From: Apostichopus japonicus | Lineage: Eukaryota; Echinodermata; Holothuroidea; Aspidochirotida; Stichopodidae | Assembly (NCBI RefSeq): GCF_037975245.1 | Contig: NC_092569.1 | Span: 12,740,001-12,804,000 of the forward strand | Direction of reading: 5' to 3' | Length of the DNA stretch: 64,000 nt | Part shown: positions 51,701-63,335 of the stretch, piece by piece | How the letters are laid out: each line of letters starts with the position of its first letter | Position numbering within the stretch: position 1 is the first letter of the stretch | Made by a program: the position numbers and the translations under genes | Notes under the pieces: generated by a model | The model's database searches: none | The model's input: only the letters and a program-made list of their open reading frames with translations | What the model was told of the DNA's origin: nothing

Positions 51701-54305
51701 ATTCTCAGTGCTGTCCCAGGAAAAGTTGACTTTGAAATGGAAGTGAAGCATGAGCACACTAATCAGGGCAATATATTGCACGGTGGCCTGACCTCTACCT
51801 TAATAGACACTTTGACAACCCTGGCTCTGATGTCTACAGAAAGACAAACTCCGGGTGTCAGCGTAGACTTGGGAATCAAGTAAGTCACTAAATAGCCAAA
51901 AAAATGGGAAGGAGTGGGGTGTGAGGGAGACTTGTTATATAAAAAGAAGGGTAGGGTTTGACCCAATATAAGTGGAGGGTACCTTTGGCTTGGAAGTAAT
52001 CATTAAATGAGCCTGATCAACATCCTCCATCTTTGATTTTATATGTGCCCTTTAAAGCCACAAGACAGTTAAGGATACAATTGTTTTTAGAGGTAAGGTT
52101 AGTTCTTCAAGAAAAATGTTAACAGAACTTTCAAAGTAAAGGTTATTATGTACATTCAATAAATAAGGAGTTGCAACACACTGCAGTGGGGTATGATCCT
52201 TCTTAATCTGCACATCAGTAAAATACGTTTAGGGTGTAGATGCAATCATTAATTTGTGATCAAAATGTTATAGATGTACAGCAAAGAGAGAATGAAATTT
52301 TGACCTTGGACCTGAGTTCTTGATTCAATTAAGGATGATTTATGAAAGAGATATTTTTGGTCTTTGTTTCTGCTGAGGATTATTCTGGGCTTCCTGTGAT
52401 ACTGTACTATTCTAGTATTATAAGACACAGCCAGTGCTGCATATAACATGATGCAGTAGCAAAACTTAATGCTAGCCTATTAAACTGTCTCTCATGACCA
52501 AAATTGTAAGCATGAAACAGTTGCCAAAATGTCTGTGTTCAACATGAATTTTGTACAGTACTTAGCTTTGTAAAGCCAGAGACAAAACCAGAGCAGAGTG
52601 TCTCATCGCAAAATGCAATCACAAAATGGTCAAATTGATATAATTACAAACTTGTGCAAAGATGTACCATAGACTTTGTAGTTTTTCGTACACAAGAATC
52701 ATCGTTTTTTATAAGAGCTAAAATTCAGAACATTTAAAACTGCTGCACCAAATTTGAACACTAAATTTATACCTGCAAAGTTCTTTTTGATGGTTTAATC
52801 AAACAAAATAAAAAAATATCTATACCTTTGGGTCATATACAGTATTGACCTCTAGTGCCTTTCTGGATTTAATACCCTCTAGGGCCCTAACTCTAATACT
52901 CTCTAGGGCGGGTGGTTGGTGAGGTACATGAGGAGGTGGACTGTGTTTACCACTGCCTTGTACATTACAAGCTGGAATCCCTTTGGACTAACAGTGACCA
53001 CCCCCTCGATATCCACCTGTGAGACAAGTAATCCTGCGCAGTGGTGGGCTCAGACAGCCTCCTTCTGTTACCAAAACCCGCTCCTTTATCTTTCATATCT
53101 CAGGCTATTAAAATTCATAATATTAATTTTAAACGTTAGGTTGTCTTTCTAGCCATTTCTATACAGCCTGCTGCTTTTTCATGTTTTCTTTCTTTTTAGT
53201 TTAACTTCTTATTCTTTTATGTTTTATTGACTTGCAAACACTGTAGTTTCCTTTTAAGGATCAATAAAGTTATTCTTACTCTTACTCACTCTTACTCTTG
53301 ATATATGCAAACCCCATCCACAAACAAGCCAAGTTTTGCAGGTATACTCAAGAATAAGGAAAGCAATATAGTACGTCTTGCTTGAATGTGCTAAGAGATA
53401 GCTTTGGGGTTATTTGGATTTCTCTTCATCTGTGTGTTGTGCAAGGGGAGGTGTTGTGCATGGGGGCCGTTGTACATGGAGGGTGTTGTGCATGGAGGGT
53501 GTTGTGCATGGAGGGTGCTGTGCATTGGGAGGTGTTGTGTATGGGGATGTTGTGCATGGGAATGTTTGATGTTGTGCATGGGGGTGTTGTGCATGGGAAG
53601 TGTTGTGCAAAGGGGTTTGTGCATGGGGAGGTGTGCATTGAGACTGAGAGGTGTGCATTGGGAGGTGTTGTGCATGGGGGTGTTTTGCATGGGGGTGTTG
53701 TGCATTGGGAGGTGTTGTGCATTGGGAGGTGTTGTGCATGGTGGTGCTTTGCATGGGGGTGTAGTTCCTGGGGAGGTGTTGTGCATAGGGGTTTTGTGCA
53801 AGGGGAGGTGCGCATTGGGAGGTGTAATTCATTGGGAGGTGTTGTGCATGGGGGTGTTGTGCATGGGGGTGTTGTGTCTTGGGAGGTGTTGTGCATAGGG
53901 GTTTTGTGCATGGCCTTGGGGTGTTGTGTCTGGGGAGGTGTTGTGCATGGGGGTTTGGTGCATGGGGAGGTGTGCATTGGGAGGTGTTGTGCATGGGAGT
54001 GTTGTGCATTGGGAAGTTTGGATTACAAAATTTCTTGCTTGAATGAATGTGCATCAGTTTCCTTCCTGCTAGATAAGTGAAAGATGTTAGGCAATTCAAG
54101 TCTCTCCTTTGAATGCAAGTTAACATCTGTAAAACTTAATTTGGTTTTCAGCTTTCTAAAGGCAGCCAAGCTGGGAGACAAAATCAAGATTGAAACAGAA
54201 GTGATCAAACAAGGAAAGACTTTAGCTTTCACTATGGCCAAGATTCTCAACCAGAAAGGAGAAATTGTTGCATTGGGGAATCATGTGAAGCACATCGGAG
54301 GTTGA
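48736..54305 (+). CDS. Acyl-CoA thioesterase 13 (THEM2) orthologue, gene C
   Basis: Exons 48736-48828 (31 codons), 51695-51879 (185 bp) and 54152-54305; about 143 aa, close to the 140 aa of vertebrate ACOT13. Exon 1 begins MSSASKALLETLSSVLK and ends NGFDHVLKD, the counterpart of the vertebrate RNFERVLGK. Exon 2 has HTNQGNILHGGLTSTLID, with the catalytic Asn, the His-Gly-Gly loop and Asp in place, and ends PGVSVDLGI. Exon 3 has LGDKIKIETEVIKQGKTLAFT and ends HVKHIGG. Family role: hydrolysis of medium- and long-chain acyl-CoA, in mammals with phosphatidylcholine transfer protein. Acceptors are TTTACAG and TTTTCAG. A frame opening at 51629 also runs into exon 2, but the acceptor and exon 1 homology favour the spliced form. 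A possible poly(A) signal AATAAA is near 55083. Confidence 0.88.
50085..50165 (-). repeat. Degenerate tRNA-like (SINE-like) sequence in intron 1 of gene C
   Basis: Minus strand reads GTTCAGATGGTTCATGCATA, then CCTTTCAATCAAAGG (hairpin) and GAGTTCGAGTTACTCC (box B-like). Overall order and spacing resemble a tRNA, but pairing is poor. A relic of a tRNA-derived SINE is likely. Confidence 0.35.
52900..53297 (+). mobile_element. 3' end of a LINE with a short repeat tail, intron 2 of gene C
   Basis: Ends AAGGATCAATAAAGTTATTC followed by TTACTCTTACTCACTCTTACTC repeats, typical of CR1/L2-like 3' ends. The upstream part is without a clear reverse-transcriptase frame. The copy is 5' truncated. Confidence 0.5.
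53445..54018. repeat. GT-rich 15-17-bp minisatellite in intron 2 of gene C
   Basis: About 570 bp of units such as GGGGTGTTGTGCATG and GGGAGGTGTTGTGCATT in mixed order. The array ends about 130 bp before exon 3. Long frames on both strands (up to about 238 codons, Cys/Gly- or His/Pro/Thr-rich) are products of the repeat. Confidence 0.93.
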
Positions 54306-56061
54306 CACTCTACCATGATCTAACAGTCTCTACCTCAAGTCTTCACCTTGGTAAATTGACTCCCATTTTATGTATCATAATAGCATTCAAGTTTGTGAAC
54401 GCTATATGACACTAAAACTGGAGTCAATTAGCAAGTTTAATAACAAATGATGAACCAGAATTTCTGTTTTCTAAAGTCCAACGAAATCGTAAATTTTATC
54501 GCCATTTATTTATAATATCAAATTGGTGAAACTGCATGCCCAGCTTGCCTGCATGTGCCTGTCAGTAAATATTTACAGAGCATCTGAATGGTCTGTGATC
54601 AGTTGTAATTCAAGTAAAGAAATAGGATAATTGATAAAAAGATCGAGTATGAAAATGAAATGAATATTTTAAAATGTAATTTTCAGAACAGTATTTTAAC
54701 GATGATGACAAATTCCATGTACTGTACATGCATGTCTATCCAGCCGTAGGTTGAATCAGTAATATCCTGCTATGCCATTCAAGCAGTATATATATATATA
54801 ATTATATGTACTTCCGGTTCCCCGTTCCAGCCAAAATGTCATCGTGCTTTAGTTTAAAATTTTGTTTCAAATTTCAAATGCAATTTGATCTTAGTTTGAT
54901 ATGGTTTAAATATGCAGATTGTCTGATGTGATATTTAATGCAGTTCGTTCAATCATCTACTTGTCAGCACATGAAATGTACATCATTTGACATTTGAACC
55001 AAAATATTGAGAACATTGATCTATATATATTATATTGAATGATAGTTGTCAAGATGTGTCTTATACATGCAGGTCATGATTAAATAAAAACATGAATCAA
55101 CATATTTTATACAGGTGATATTTTGTTTTAAAGCATAAGTGCAGCTGGAGAACCATGATTTAATGGTGGATGTGTTGCAAGGGAGAGGACCTGAGATAAA
55201 GATGATAAAAAATGGCCTTCACTATGGACAAAACTACAGTATGAAATGTTTCCCCCGAAAGGTGACGAGGGCAGTACTGAAGAACTTAGCAAGCATCAAA
55301 TCCGGATGTGTGACCCGATCAATTCACTTTGGCTTCAGCTTTGAGTACAACGTTTCAGTATGCTGCCGTGTTGGACAAATCTAACCGTAATAGTAATTAA
55401 AGACTTTGCGATCCGCGTTAAAATCATTTTCACTTTCTATACCACTCCCCCACTTCCAGTCATCCTCAGTCATGCTACCATGGATGACCTACGCACTCGC
55501 TACACAAGGACATTAACTATTACCATGTCAACCGTTGCTACAGTATGGAAACAGAGATCTGCAATAGGCTTAACTGACCGAAGAACTACAAAATTTCATT
55601 CTTTGCATGGGAGTGATGAAAATAAAATCTGCTCATGTGAGCCCAAACCATGGATGGTCTTGTCGAATACAAAAAAAATTGGGGGGGGGGTGGTGGGGTG
55701 GGGGACTTTACTTTGCTGCACCGCTGCTTAATATGGCTACGCCACCACCCCAGCTCCATGAGACCCAACAAAACCGGCTCATTTCACCAGTTATTTCTTT
55801 AATTGTAAACCAATTAATTCTTCGAACAGTTAGCCAGTTATAGAATAATTGAGTGATCTTGGCCCCCTCTGGCTATTTTCTTTTCTGCGGATGCCCACGC
55901 GAATTTGATTTAATTCACTTAGCAGATGGACTGATTGGGCATGTACTAATCATTAACTTCAGTATATAACAGTATTTGACATCACAACGCACGACAGTAA
56001 ATTTCAAATTTAACACACCAATGAGACTTTCTTACACCATGTATTGAAACACACATACACA

Positions 56062-56064
<3 letters not shown>
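54306..56064. other. 3' flank of gene C and gene-free sequence
   Basis: Contains the likely gene C 3' UTR (AATAAA at about 55083) and a G-run near 55680. Frames at 55139 and 55360 are unassigned and lack homology that I recognise. Confidence 0.45.

Positions 56065-56157
<93 letters not shown>
56065..56157. repeat. (TA)n microsatellite
   Basis: About 90 bp of alternating TA with one interruption (TAAATA). Confidence 0.95.
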
Positions 56158-56566
56158 GGGTGTTTTCCCCATTTTTTTTTAAAGATGTTTAAACCTACAC
56201 TAACACCATGCATACGGTAATTGTTTCATATAGGCTAAATATAGATGTAGGATGATCAGTTCCTTTATTTGTTTCCCTTTCTTCCGCCATTCCCTAGCAA
56301 GTTCCCTCTCCTTTTCCAAGCCACTGTTGTTTCCCTTAGGCGCCATATTGTTATGCGTCGAGGTTTGTGTACCTATTCAATTCGACACGTGTGTGTTTTG
56401 TGTCCGTACAAGTAAAGTTAATTACTCACTGAGTACGTTACAGTTTGTGTTCCGTAGGCCATTCGTACCGAGTATTACAGACGCTTTGAATTTGAGGGGG
56501 CTATTGTAGTATGGCTTTGATGCTGAAGGGAAGATGTGCTCTAGGGCGGAACGAACTTTCGGAACA

Positions 56567-56721
<155 letters not shown>

Positions 56722-56744
56722 GCGAACCTCTGGACATACAATCA

Positions 56745-56816
56745 GCGTCCATAGCCAAGTGGTTAGGGTGTCCGCGTACAGAGCGGGAGGCACGGATTCG
56801 AATCCCGGTGGAGGCT
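56745..56816 (+). repeat. tRNA-like sequence (probable SINE head or tRNA pseudogene)
   Basis: Starts GCGTCCATAGCCAAGTGG (box A-like) and has a good anticodon stem, TCCGC / GCGGG, around loop GTACAGA. GGATTCGAATCC (box B-like) follows, then TGGAGGC, pairing 6 of 7 with the 5' end. The T-arm has mismatches and the formal anticodon ACA would be unusual. A functional tRNA is unlikely. Confidence 0.5.
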
Positions 56817-56857
56817 CGAAGTTGTTCACTGTTCTTGATGTTCCAACTCATTACGAT

Positions 56858-57082
56858 TTTCATATAAATAAATATATATTTATATATATATATATACTTA
56901 AATATATATTTATATATATATATATATATTTATATGAATAAGTATATATTTATATGTATAAGTATATATTTATATGTATAAGTATATATACATATATTTA
57001 TATGTATAAGTATATATTTATACGTATAAGTATATATATATATATATATTTATATGTATAAGTATATATTTATATGTATTAG

Positions 57083-57115
<33 letters not shown>

Positions 57116-57137
57116 ATGTATAAGTATATATTTATAT
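56858..57137. repeat. Compound AT microsatellite (TATATTTATATGTATAAG units)
   Basis: Imperfect 18-20-bp AT-only units mixed with pure TA runs, forming the loop of the inverted repeat. Confidence 0.85.
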
Positions 57138-57199
57138 GCTCTGTACGCGGACACCCTAACCACTTGGCTATGGACGCTGATTGTATGTCTTTGGTACCA

Positions 57200-58696
57200 A
57201 CATTTAAATGAACAATTGTTCTAACGGTTTTGCACACTAAATGACGAAGAAAAGGTTATCTGAGTATAAGTTAACATTTATTTAGCAAAGTTGATTTCCA
57301 CAAATTGTGTTAAACATGAGGGCAATCCACAGAGTTCCTTATCTAATCGCCAGCAAACACTGATTTCAAATTAACAAATTTATTATTAACTACACTATCT
57401 GGCAATCCTTGGGGTACCTTTCCACCAAGTTTGAAGAAAATCTGTCCAGCCGTTTGAGAGGAAAAGATAAACATTTGATGATTAACCCCGTGACCTTTGC
57501 TCTCAGTTCCAGCGGTAACTACATATTTTGATAGTACTTGTTAATTCCATTATACCTGTGAAGGTTCCATATCTCTTCAATGATTCCCCTTGGATCACTA
57601 GCAAGAAATCGACTTTCAATCAGTTGAACTTTAACCTCTGACCTCTGGTTTCGAGACCCCCAATACACAATGGTTCACCCTGGGGTACCTTCCCACCAAG
57701 TTTGACGAAACTTGGCCCAGCCGTTTGGGAGGAGCTCAGTTTTGACACAAACTTGGACACACGAACAATGACACACGTAAAATCACATAAAATTACAGTT
57801 TAAATTGGCATGATTAAAAAGACCTGCTGTCAAAATTGAAACGGTAAACAAGACATGCTATATATAGGAATACAACAAACACTTTTGTTCATTTAAAATT
57901 AACTATAATTCTTTCAAGTTTAAACAAATGAAAAGTACACCAAAATTGAAGTTAATCCAAACTTCTTTCAAATGTCGACGTGATGCTTGTTATATAAAGT
58001 CTAATTTTCATCTCAAACATATTTGGGTGAGTCTATATCAATTCAACAATAGTTTTAACAACTTCCCTGCAGAAGGCCGATCTTACAATTGCAGGCTGAT
58101 GTTGATATGATGTCTTCCCAAATGTCGAACATGGAACAAAACTCTCGGAAAACTGTTGATTGCAACAGGAATACGGCAATACTTTGCAACCAAATCCTCT
58201 AAACAGATTCTTGTAGTTTCCTGTCATTTGGAGGATACTTTTGCATCTACGATGTGTATAGGCCTATATTTTGCTTATAGTTTAAAATTAACATTTCTCA
58301 GTTATCTAAGTTATACCAATGAGAAACGAGAAATAATGACGTTTTGTTCTAATGTATAAATATATAATGGACTATAAAATCGATGCAATGATACGTTACG
58401 CCACTGTATTAAAAGCTGAAAATGACCAAATCTGAGCGCCACATGAAATCATATACGAAGAATTTTTTTTACTTCTTTCAAAGAGCCAACATGAATCTGC
58501 TGAAATTGCACTCAATATTTACCTTCTATATAACAAAGTATTCACGGAAACGAGGAATATTATTTCCGGCTTGGTTTCCGGATCGTAAATATCTCTGAGA
58601 ATATATTATTATGATAAGTCTTATTCATTTTATCTGTTGTGCAACGTCTGCTTTTCTCCGTCTAAGGATACAGAAAATTGAAGATAGTTGACAGTT
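57200..58696. other. Gene-free stretch with a duplicated repeat motif
   Basis: GGGGTACCTT.CCACCAAGTTTGA.GAAA followed by CCAGCCGTTTG.GAGGA occurs at 57419-57480 and 57684-57745. This looks like a degenerate internally repeated transposon relic. No exon was recognised. Confidence 0.5.
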
Positions 58697-59507
58697 TTAA
58701 ACTTGAACAGGTCGAATCTTCATCTCGGTGTATTTGATGTTATGGTCAGGTCCTGGTAGGTTGTTCCAACAGATAGAGACTACATCGCCCCCACAACATC
58801 TCCTAGTGGACTCAACGACACCAGCGGAGTAGATACTATTAAGATTGGATACACAACAGTCGTTGAACCACCAGGCGCCTTGCTTGATTATTGCACAGTG
58901 TCCAGTAATCATGTCATTATCTTGATCGTAAGTACTAAAGGAACTTCTGAAATGATGTCCCAAGCCATTTTTTTCTTCTGTTAAGACAAAACGTAAAAGA
59001 TCCACAAAGCACCCACGTTTAAGCTCCATGATACTTTTTCTTGCATCTTAGTGCGTATGAAATAAATATCATATACGGTAGGCTATATCATTAAGAAACT
59101 TTTTATATCACAATCTTTGTTCATATTAGAAATAAAGGTTTAAAATAAATCTCATGATTAGAGTGTAATACTGACGGGGGTCACTCATTATATAATGTAT
59201 GCAAGGATCTATGCATAACTATAGAACCCATCCTCGTTCCACGTCTTCAACAACTGGAAAAGAAAGTCAGCACCGAGGATTTGGAGATATCCTTTTACAA
59301 GAATGATCAAAATATCGCAGAAGAGGCTTTTGTTAAATTCTGAACGATATATTCATATTATTCTACACTAGCAATTTTCCCTTCTTTATTGCTGATACGA
59401 TATATAAAGTGATATCTATGATATGTCATGATAAAAACAAGATCACGAAATTACTATACGTACGTTCAATATTTTCTAATACTTATTCATTCGTGAGCAT
59501 TTTATAC

Positions 59508-59584
<77 letters not shown>

Positions 59585-62500
59585 TATATACGTATAACGC
59601 ACATATTTCGTGTTTTCTCTACAAACGTTTTACAGAAAGCTAGTCTTCATTTTGTGGTATTGGTGCTACAGAAGTATTGCATAATTTAGTATTTGCCTCC
59701 GTGGTATTCTGTGTAATAGTTTGTTAACACACCCGTGCTATTTCTTTCCTCGGTTTTAGATAAGATGATTTTTATTTGTTTTATTCCAGTTTTTGGGGGG
59801 TATAGATTTAAAAAAAAAACTGATATCCCAAATGTGGAATATAAACTTAGAACAAGTAAATGGCTCAACTATATATAGAGGGACAATAAATAGTTCCAAA
59901 TATATGAAGAAGAAGTTGAAGAAAATGACATGATTACATTTTGTTATAATTAATTTAACATATACCGAGAATATCGGCACACTTTATGATTGTCCTAAAT
60001 AATTTTCGTAACCCCCCCCCCCAAAAAAAAAAAACTATTATAGTTATTAACTTATTCTTGAGATAGAAATTGGTAATTCAAGATGGCAAAGTTGAAAACA
60101 ATTTTCATAGGCTCACTGTCGTTATTTGGGATTGGTAATTCCGCTGTTCCACCTTTACCCGATTTATCTATTAAGGGTGTGAAGACTCGCGCAAAAAGAA
60201 ACGTCTAATGCCGGTAATCTGACAGTTGAGAATGAGGTGTAACAGAAGTGTTAGACACCACCATCGATCCCAGAAAATACGCACGCAGCTTGCTACCTTC
60301 GGTAATAAGACACTAGTGTACAGTCAGTACATGCATCTGCGGTCAATACCCACAACACAGTGAACATAGCAGCGATGGACATCTCAGGTCTAGATAAAAG
60401 ATAACAAGGTATCACGTTTCATTACTGTCTGCATTTTGTAGCGACAAGCAGAAAACGTCTTCAAACTTCTTCTTTTAACCTTTTTCAGAGCGCGGCACGC
60501 GGTTTGGAGCGAGTCTTCAATGCCTTTAACCTCACCTGTACTGGTCCCAGCTGTCCCGCTGTAAGTTCCCACCGCGGACAGACGGTACTTGTCATTTTCA
60601 TCGTTGATACGGAACAAGTCATATTCAGCGAAGTATGGAGTCCCTTCCCTGTCGACCAGATCAATCCGGATTTGATAGTTATCTTGATTGGTGATGTAAT
60701 ACAGCTTGTCATTACCCATCCAAAATTCATGAACGATCTGACCAAAGCCTTCTTTGTAGCTGGTCCAGTTACGGTAAAAATCAACAGAACCATTAACTCG
60801 ACGTTGGAACACCTGAAATCAAAAATAAATAAAAGACATCCTTATAAGATTTACATAGTTATACAAAACTCAGAAGTCATGGGAATATTTATGTAGACTT
60901 ACGTGACATAACCAAAGAATGAACCTGAATTAGTCAGTTACCGAGTACGGTACTTTAAGAACATAATCGAATATAAGACAATCCATAATAAACAGAAAAA
61001 GAAGATTGGCATTTTACGAGCATATGCTAGTTTACTTAATTACTAAATTACAAGAGAGTACCGTTATTGTCACTATTCTGTTACACTCAGGAGGTACGAG
61101 CCAGGAGGGGGGGGGGGGCGGGGGGGGGGGGCACTGGGCATTTTTATTTTTATTATTCACGTGCATGCACCATAATAGTGTTGATGTGTAAAAGGGGAAA
61201 ATAATTGTGTCATGTATGCAAACATATAAGTCAACATATTAAGTGCAGCTTATAATGTTTTATGTTTGTTGTTTTATAATATTCATTTTCATACGGTTTT
61301 ATATGTTTTCTAATTACATACGTTTTGAGCAATGCAATACTAGTATACTTCTTCTTGAATTCGATCTTCTTTGGTTTGTGATATTTCTACTCCCTTGAAA
61401 GCAATATAGCACACTCGACATGTACTTTCTTGTTATTCAACGTTATTGCCTGCAGTTCATTTAAATACGTTTTTAACACCTTCCCTTATTGCCATATACA
61501 ATCCATGCTAAACAAAAGCAATAAAGTTAAGAAAAAGCAATAGGGCAACAATTGATCCGTTTGAGTATTACAATACATTTTAAGACATGAACTAAACTCC
61601 TTCCTTTTTATTTATAATATAACAGCGGTATAGCATTACCTGGAGGTATAATCAATGTAACAAGGTACCTTTTATAACTGAAGTGTGTTTTCGCTCTGAT
61701 TACATATGTATAGGTCCATAATGGCATCGTACACCTGACTATAGAAAATATCAACTAATTTTTCAAAAAACAAATTTTATGAATGTTGATTATGTGACAC
61801 GGCAAAATGGATTGTGTGTACGGCGAGTCGGTTGAACATTCAACACAGCTTATTTTTGAGGAAGAAATCACGTTTTTTTCTTCTCCCTGTTGTGGGCAAC
61901 ATATTTCTTAAGTAATGTAACATTTCACTTCGGTGTAAGGTAGCGTGTACTCACTGAGGGGAAAGTAGAATCCTAAAATAAACGCTTAAAGGTTTGTCGT
62001 TTTGCACAATTTATCATTAAAGGGTACGGTAAGCCAGATCAGTGAGTTGATTTAATTAATGGTGTAGATACAACTGTTGTTATAACCAGCATTGTATTTG
62101 TATTTGTAATAAGTAATGCTTTAAGTTTAGAAATTCGAACGTAGCAATCACAGACAAACAAATAGAATTCAACGGAGGACAATCCGGATTTGTCACAATC
62201 TTTCAGTCTGTATCTGTGTAATGCTAATTAAAATAAACTAATGACGTAAGTAATTACTTAATATTAAACATCCAATAAATAGTTTATGTCATCTGTGATT
62301 CATTATTTGTGAAATTATATACCAAAGGCCTACAGAAATCTAGATTCTATTATGACTTACCGTCCATCCACCTCCGTCAGCCATGTTACAATAAACTGGA
62401 AATGGTGATCCAGGCCAGTTAGTTGGTTTAATGATGTAGATACCACTTTCGTTAATACCAGCAGTATATACATCTTGGCAGTTAGTGAGCTGCAAACATG

Positions 62501-63335
62501 TTTTTCCATCACCATGGTAACCAGCCTTGCAGTAACATTGACGAACATTGTTTTGTTCCTCACACAGTGCATTGAGACTGCAGCTGTATACGTCATCCCA
62601 GGTGACATTGCCATTGATACAGTGAGCCATTCTTGTACAATCAGGGTTGACATAAAATCCACCAGCCTGTGCAAGAGCAACGTGATTGTAAACAGTGATA
62701 GTAAATTGTAACAATAATACGAAAAACTATAACGATAATAATGATAATGTTAACTGTAGTGACGAGGATGACGACGATGACGATTAAAATGACGATCACG
62801 ATGACGACGATGATGATATATTTTTTTTTGCTGTCGGCATAAAGAATGGATAGCAGTATATCAAAATTAACGTAGAGTCAAGGGGGGGGGGGGGGAACTG
62901 GCAGAATACCGTCAATTTTGCTTGAAGTTAAACATCTGAAAGTCATTTATTTTATATTAAAGTGACTTCTCGATATCTGGCTGCAGAAGTAAAGAATTGG
63001 GAAACTCACCGAAATGCTTGCATTCACACTTGTCATTTGACATGTGCAATTCTCAGGTGCCGCACAGACCATTTCATTGTCATCATTGTAGCATCGCAGC
63101 TGACCACGTAGGCAGACAGTCGGGGTTGATAAACGAGTTGTGTCGATTGAGTGAGAGGAGCTTTCAACTGGCGGAGAGGTGGTGCTCTGCGTGGTTGTTT
63201 CAACCGAGGACACCGTAGTGTCCGGCAAAGAGGAGAGTGTGCTAATCGGCGGTGAGGTTGTGCTCTGCGTGGTTGTTTCAACTGGGGAGACCGTAGTCCC
63301 GGACAAGGAGTTGGTGCTCTGCTTGGTAGTATCAT
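58697..63335 (-). CDS. Second fibrinogen-related (FReD) gene, 5' end outside the window
   Basis: Minus-strand exons visible: 63335-63010, 62666-62361, 60812-60536, 58977-58697 (stop at 58697); junction phases (1, 0, 0, 1) match FReD gene 1. Exon 1 of the visible part encodes a Ser/Thr-rich stalk with two imperfect copies of VETTTQSTTSPP, then a Cys-rich segment (CLRGQLRCYNDDNEMVC). The next exon has a Cys-rich part, an EGF-like CYCKAGYHGDGKTC, then the fibrinogen domain start NCQDVYTAGINESGIYIIKP. The domain continues VFQRRVNGSVDFYRNWTSYK and closes TEMKIRPVQV. The DQDND calcium motif and GAWWFNDC are present. Near the end an atypical stretch (STRRCCGGDVVSIC) replaces the usual Trp block. The signal-peptide exon must lie beyond 63335, probably outside the window. 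It is a paralogue of gene 1 and likely a secreted recognition protein. Confidence 0.83.
59502..59581. repeat. (TA)n microsatellite in intron of FReD gene 2
   Basis: About 80 bp of alternating TA between the last two exons. Confidence 0.95.
60171..60529 (+). mobile_element. TTAA-flanked MITE (copy 4), next to a splice donor
   Basis: TTAAGGGTGTGAAGACTCGC at the left and GCGAGTCTTCAATGCCTTTAA at the right give a clear inverted pair, with TTAA at both ends (60171-60174 and 60526-60529). It begins directly after the six bases GTGAGG of the FReD gene 2 donor at 60535-60530, which it leaves intact. Confidence 0.9.
61107..61131. repeat. Double G-run (G12-C-G12) in an intron of FReD gene 2
   Basis: Two 12-base G tracts separated by a single C, the longest of many G/C homopolymers in the window and a strong G-quadruplex candidate. 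Confidence 0.9.
62735..62820. repeat. Imperfect GAY-type trinucleotide repeat
   Basis: GATAATAATGATAAT then GACGAGGATGACGACGATGACG-like triplets over about 85 bp in an intron of FReD gene 2. Confidence 0.7.

Larger units (their letters stand above)
56733..57189. repeat. Perfect 52-bp inverted repeat around an AT-rich loop
   Basis: Arm 1 is 56733-56784 and arm 2 is 57138-57189, exact reverse complements over 52 bases. The 353-bp loop is mostly TATATTTATATGTATAAG-type repeats. Arm 1 extends into a full tRNA-like sequence; arm 2 stops in mid tRNA. Confidence 0.95.

Noticed and set aside
53382-54126. Long frames (up to 238 codons) rich in Cys/Gly/Val or His/Pro/Thr
   Set aside because: They run through a 15-17-bp minisatellite in an intron of the ACOT13 orthologue and overlap each other on both strands.
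55139-55384. 81-codon frame downstream of gene C
   Set aside because: No family recognised, and it lies in the expected 3' flank; left unannotated.
56745-56816. Functional tRNA-Cys (anticodon ACA)
   Set aside because: T-arm and D-arm mismatches, an unusual anticodon and a related copy elsewhere favour a tRNA-derived repeat.
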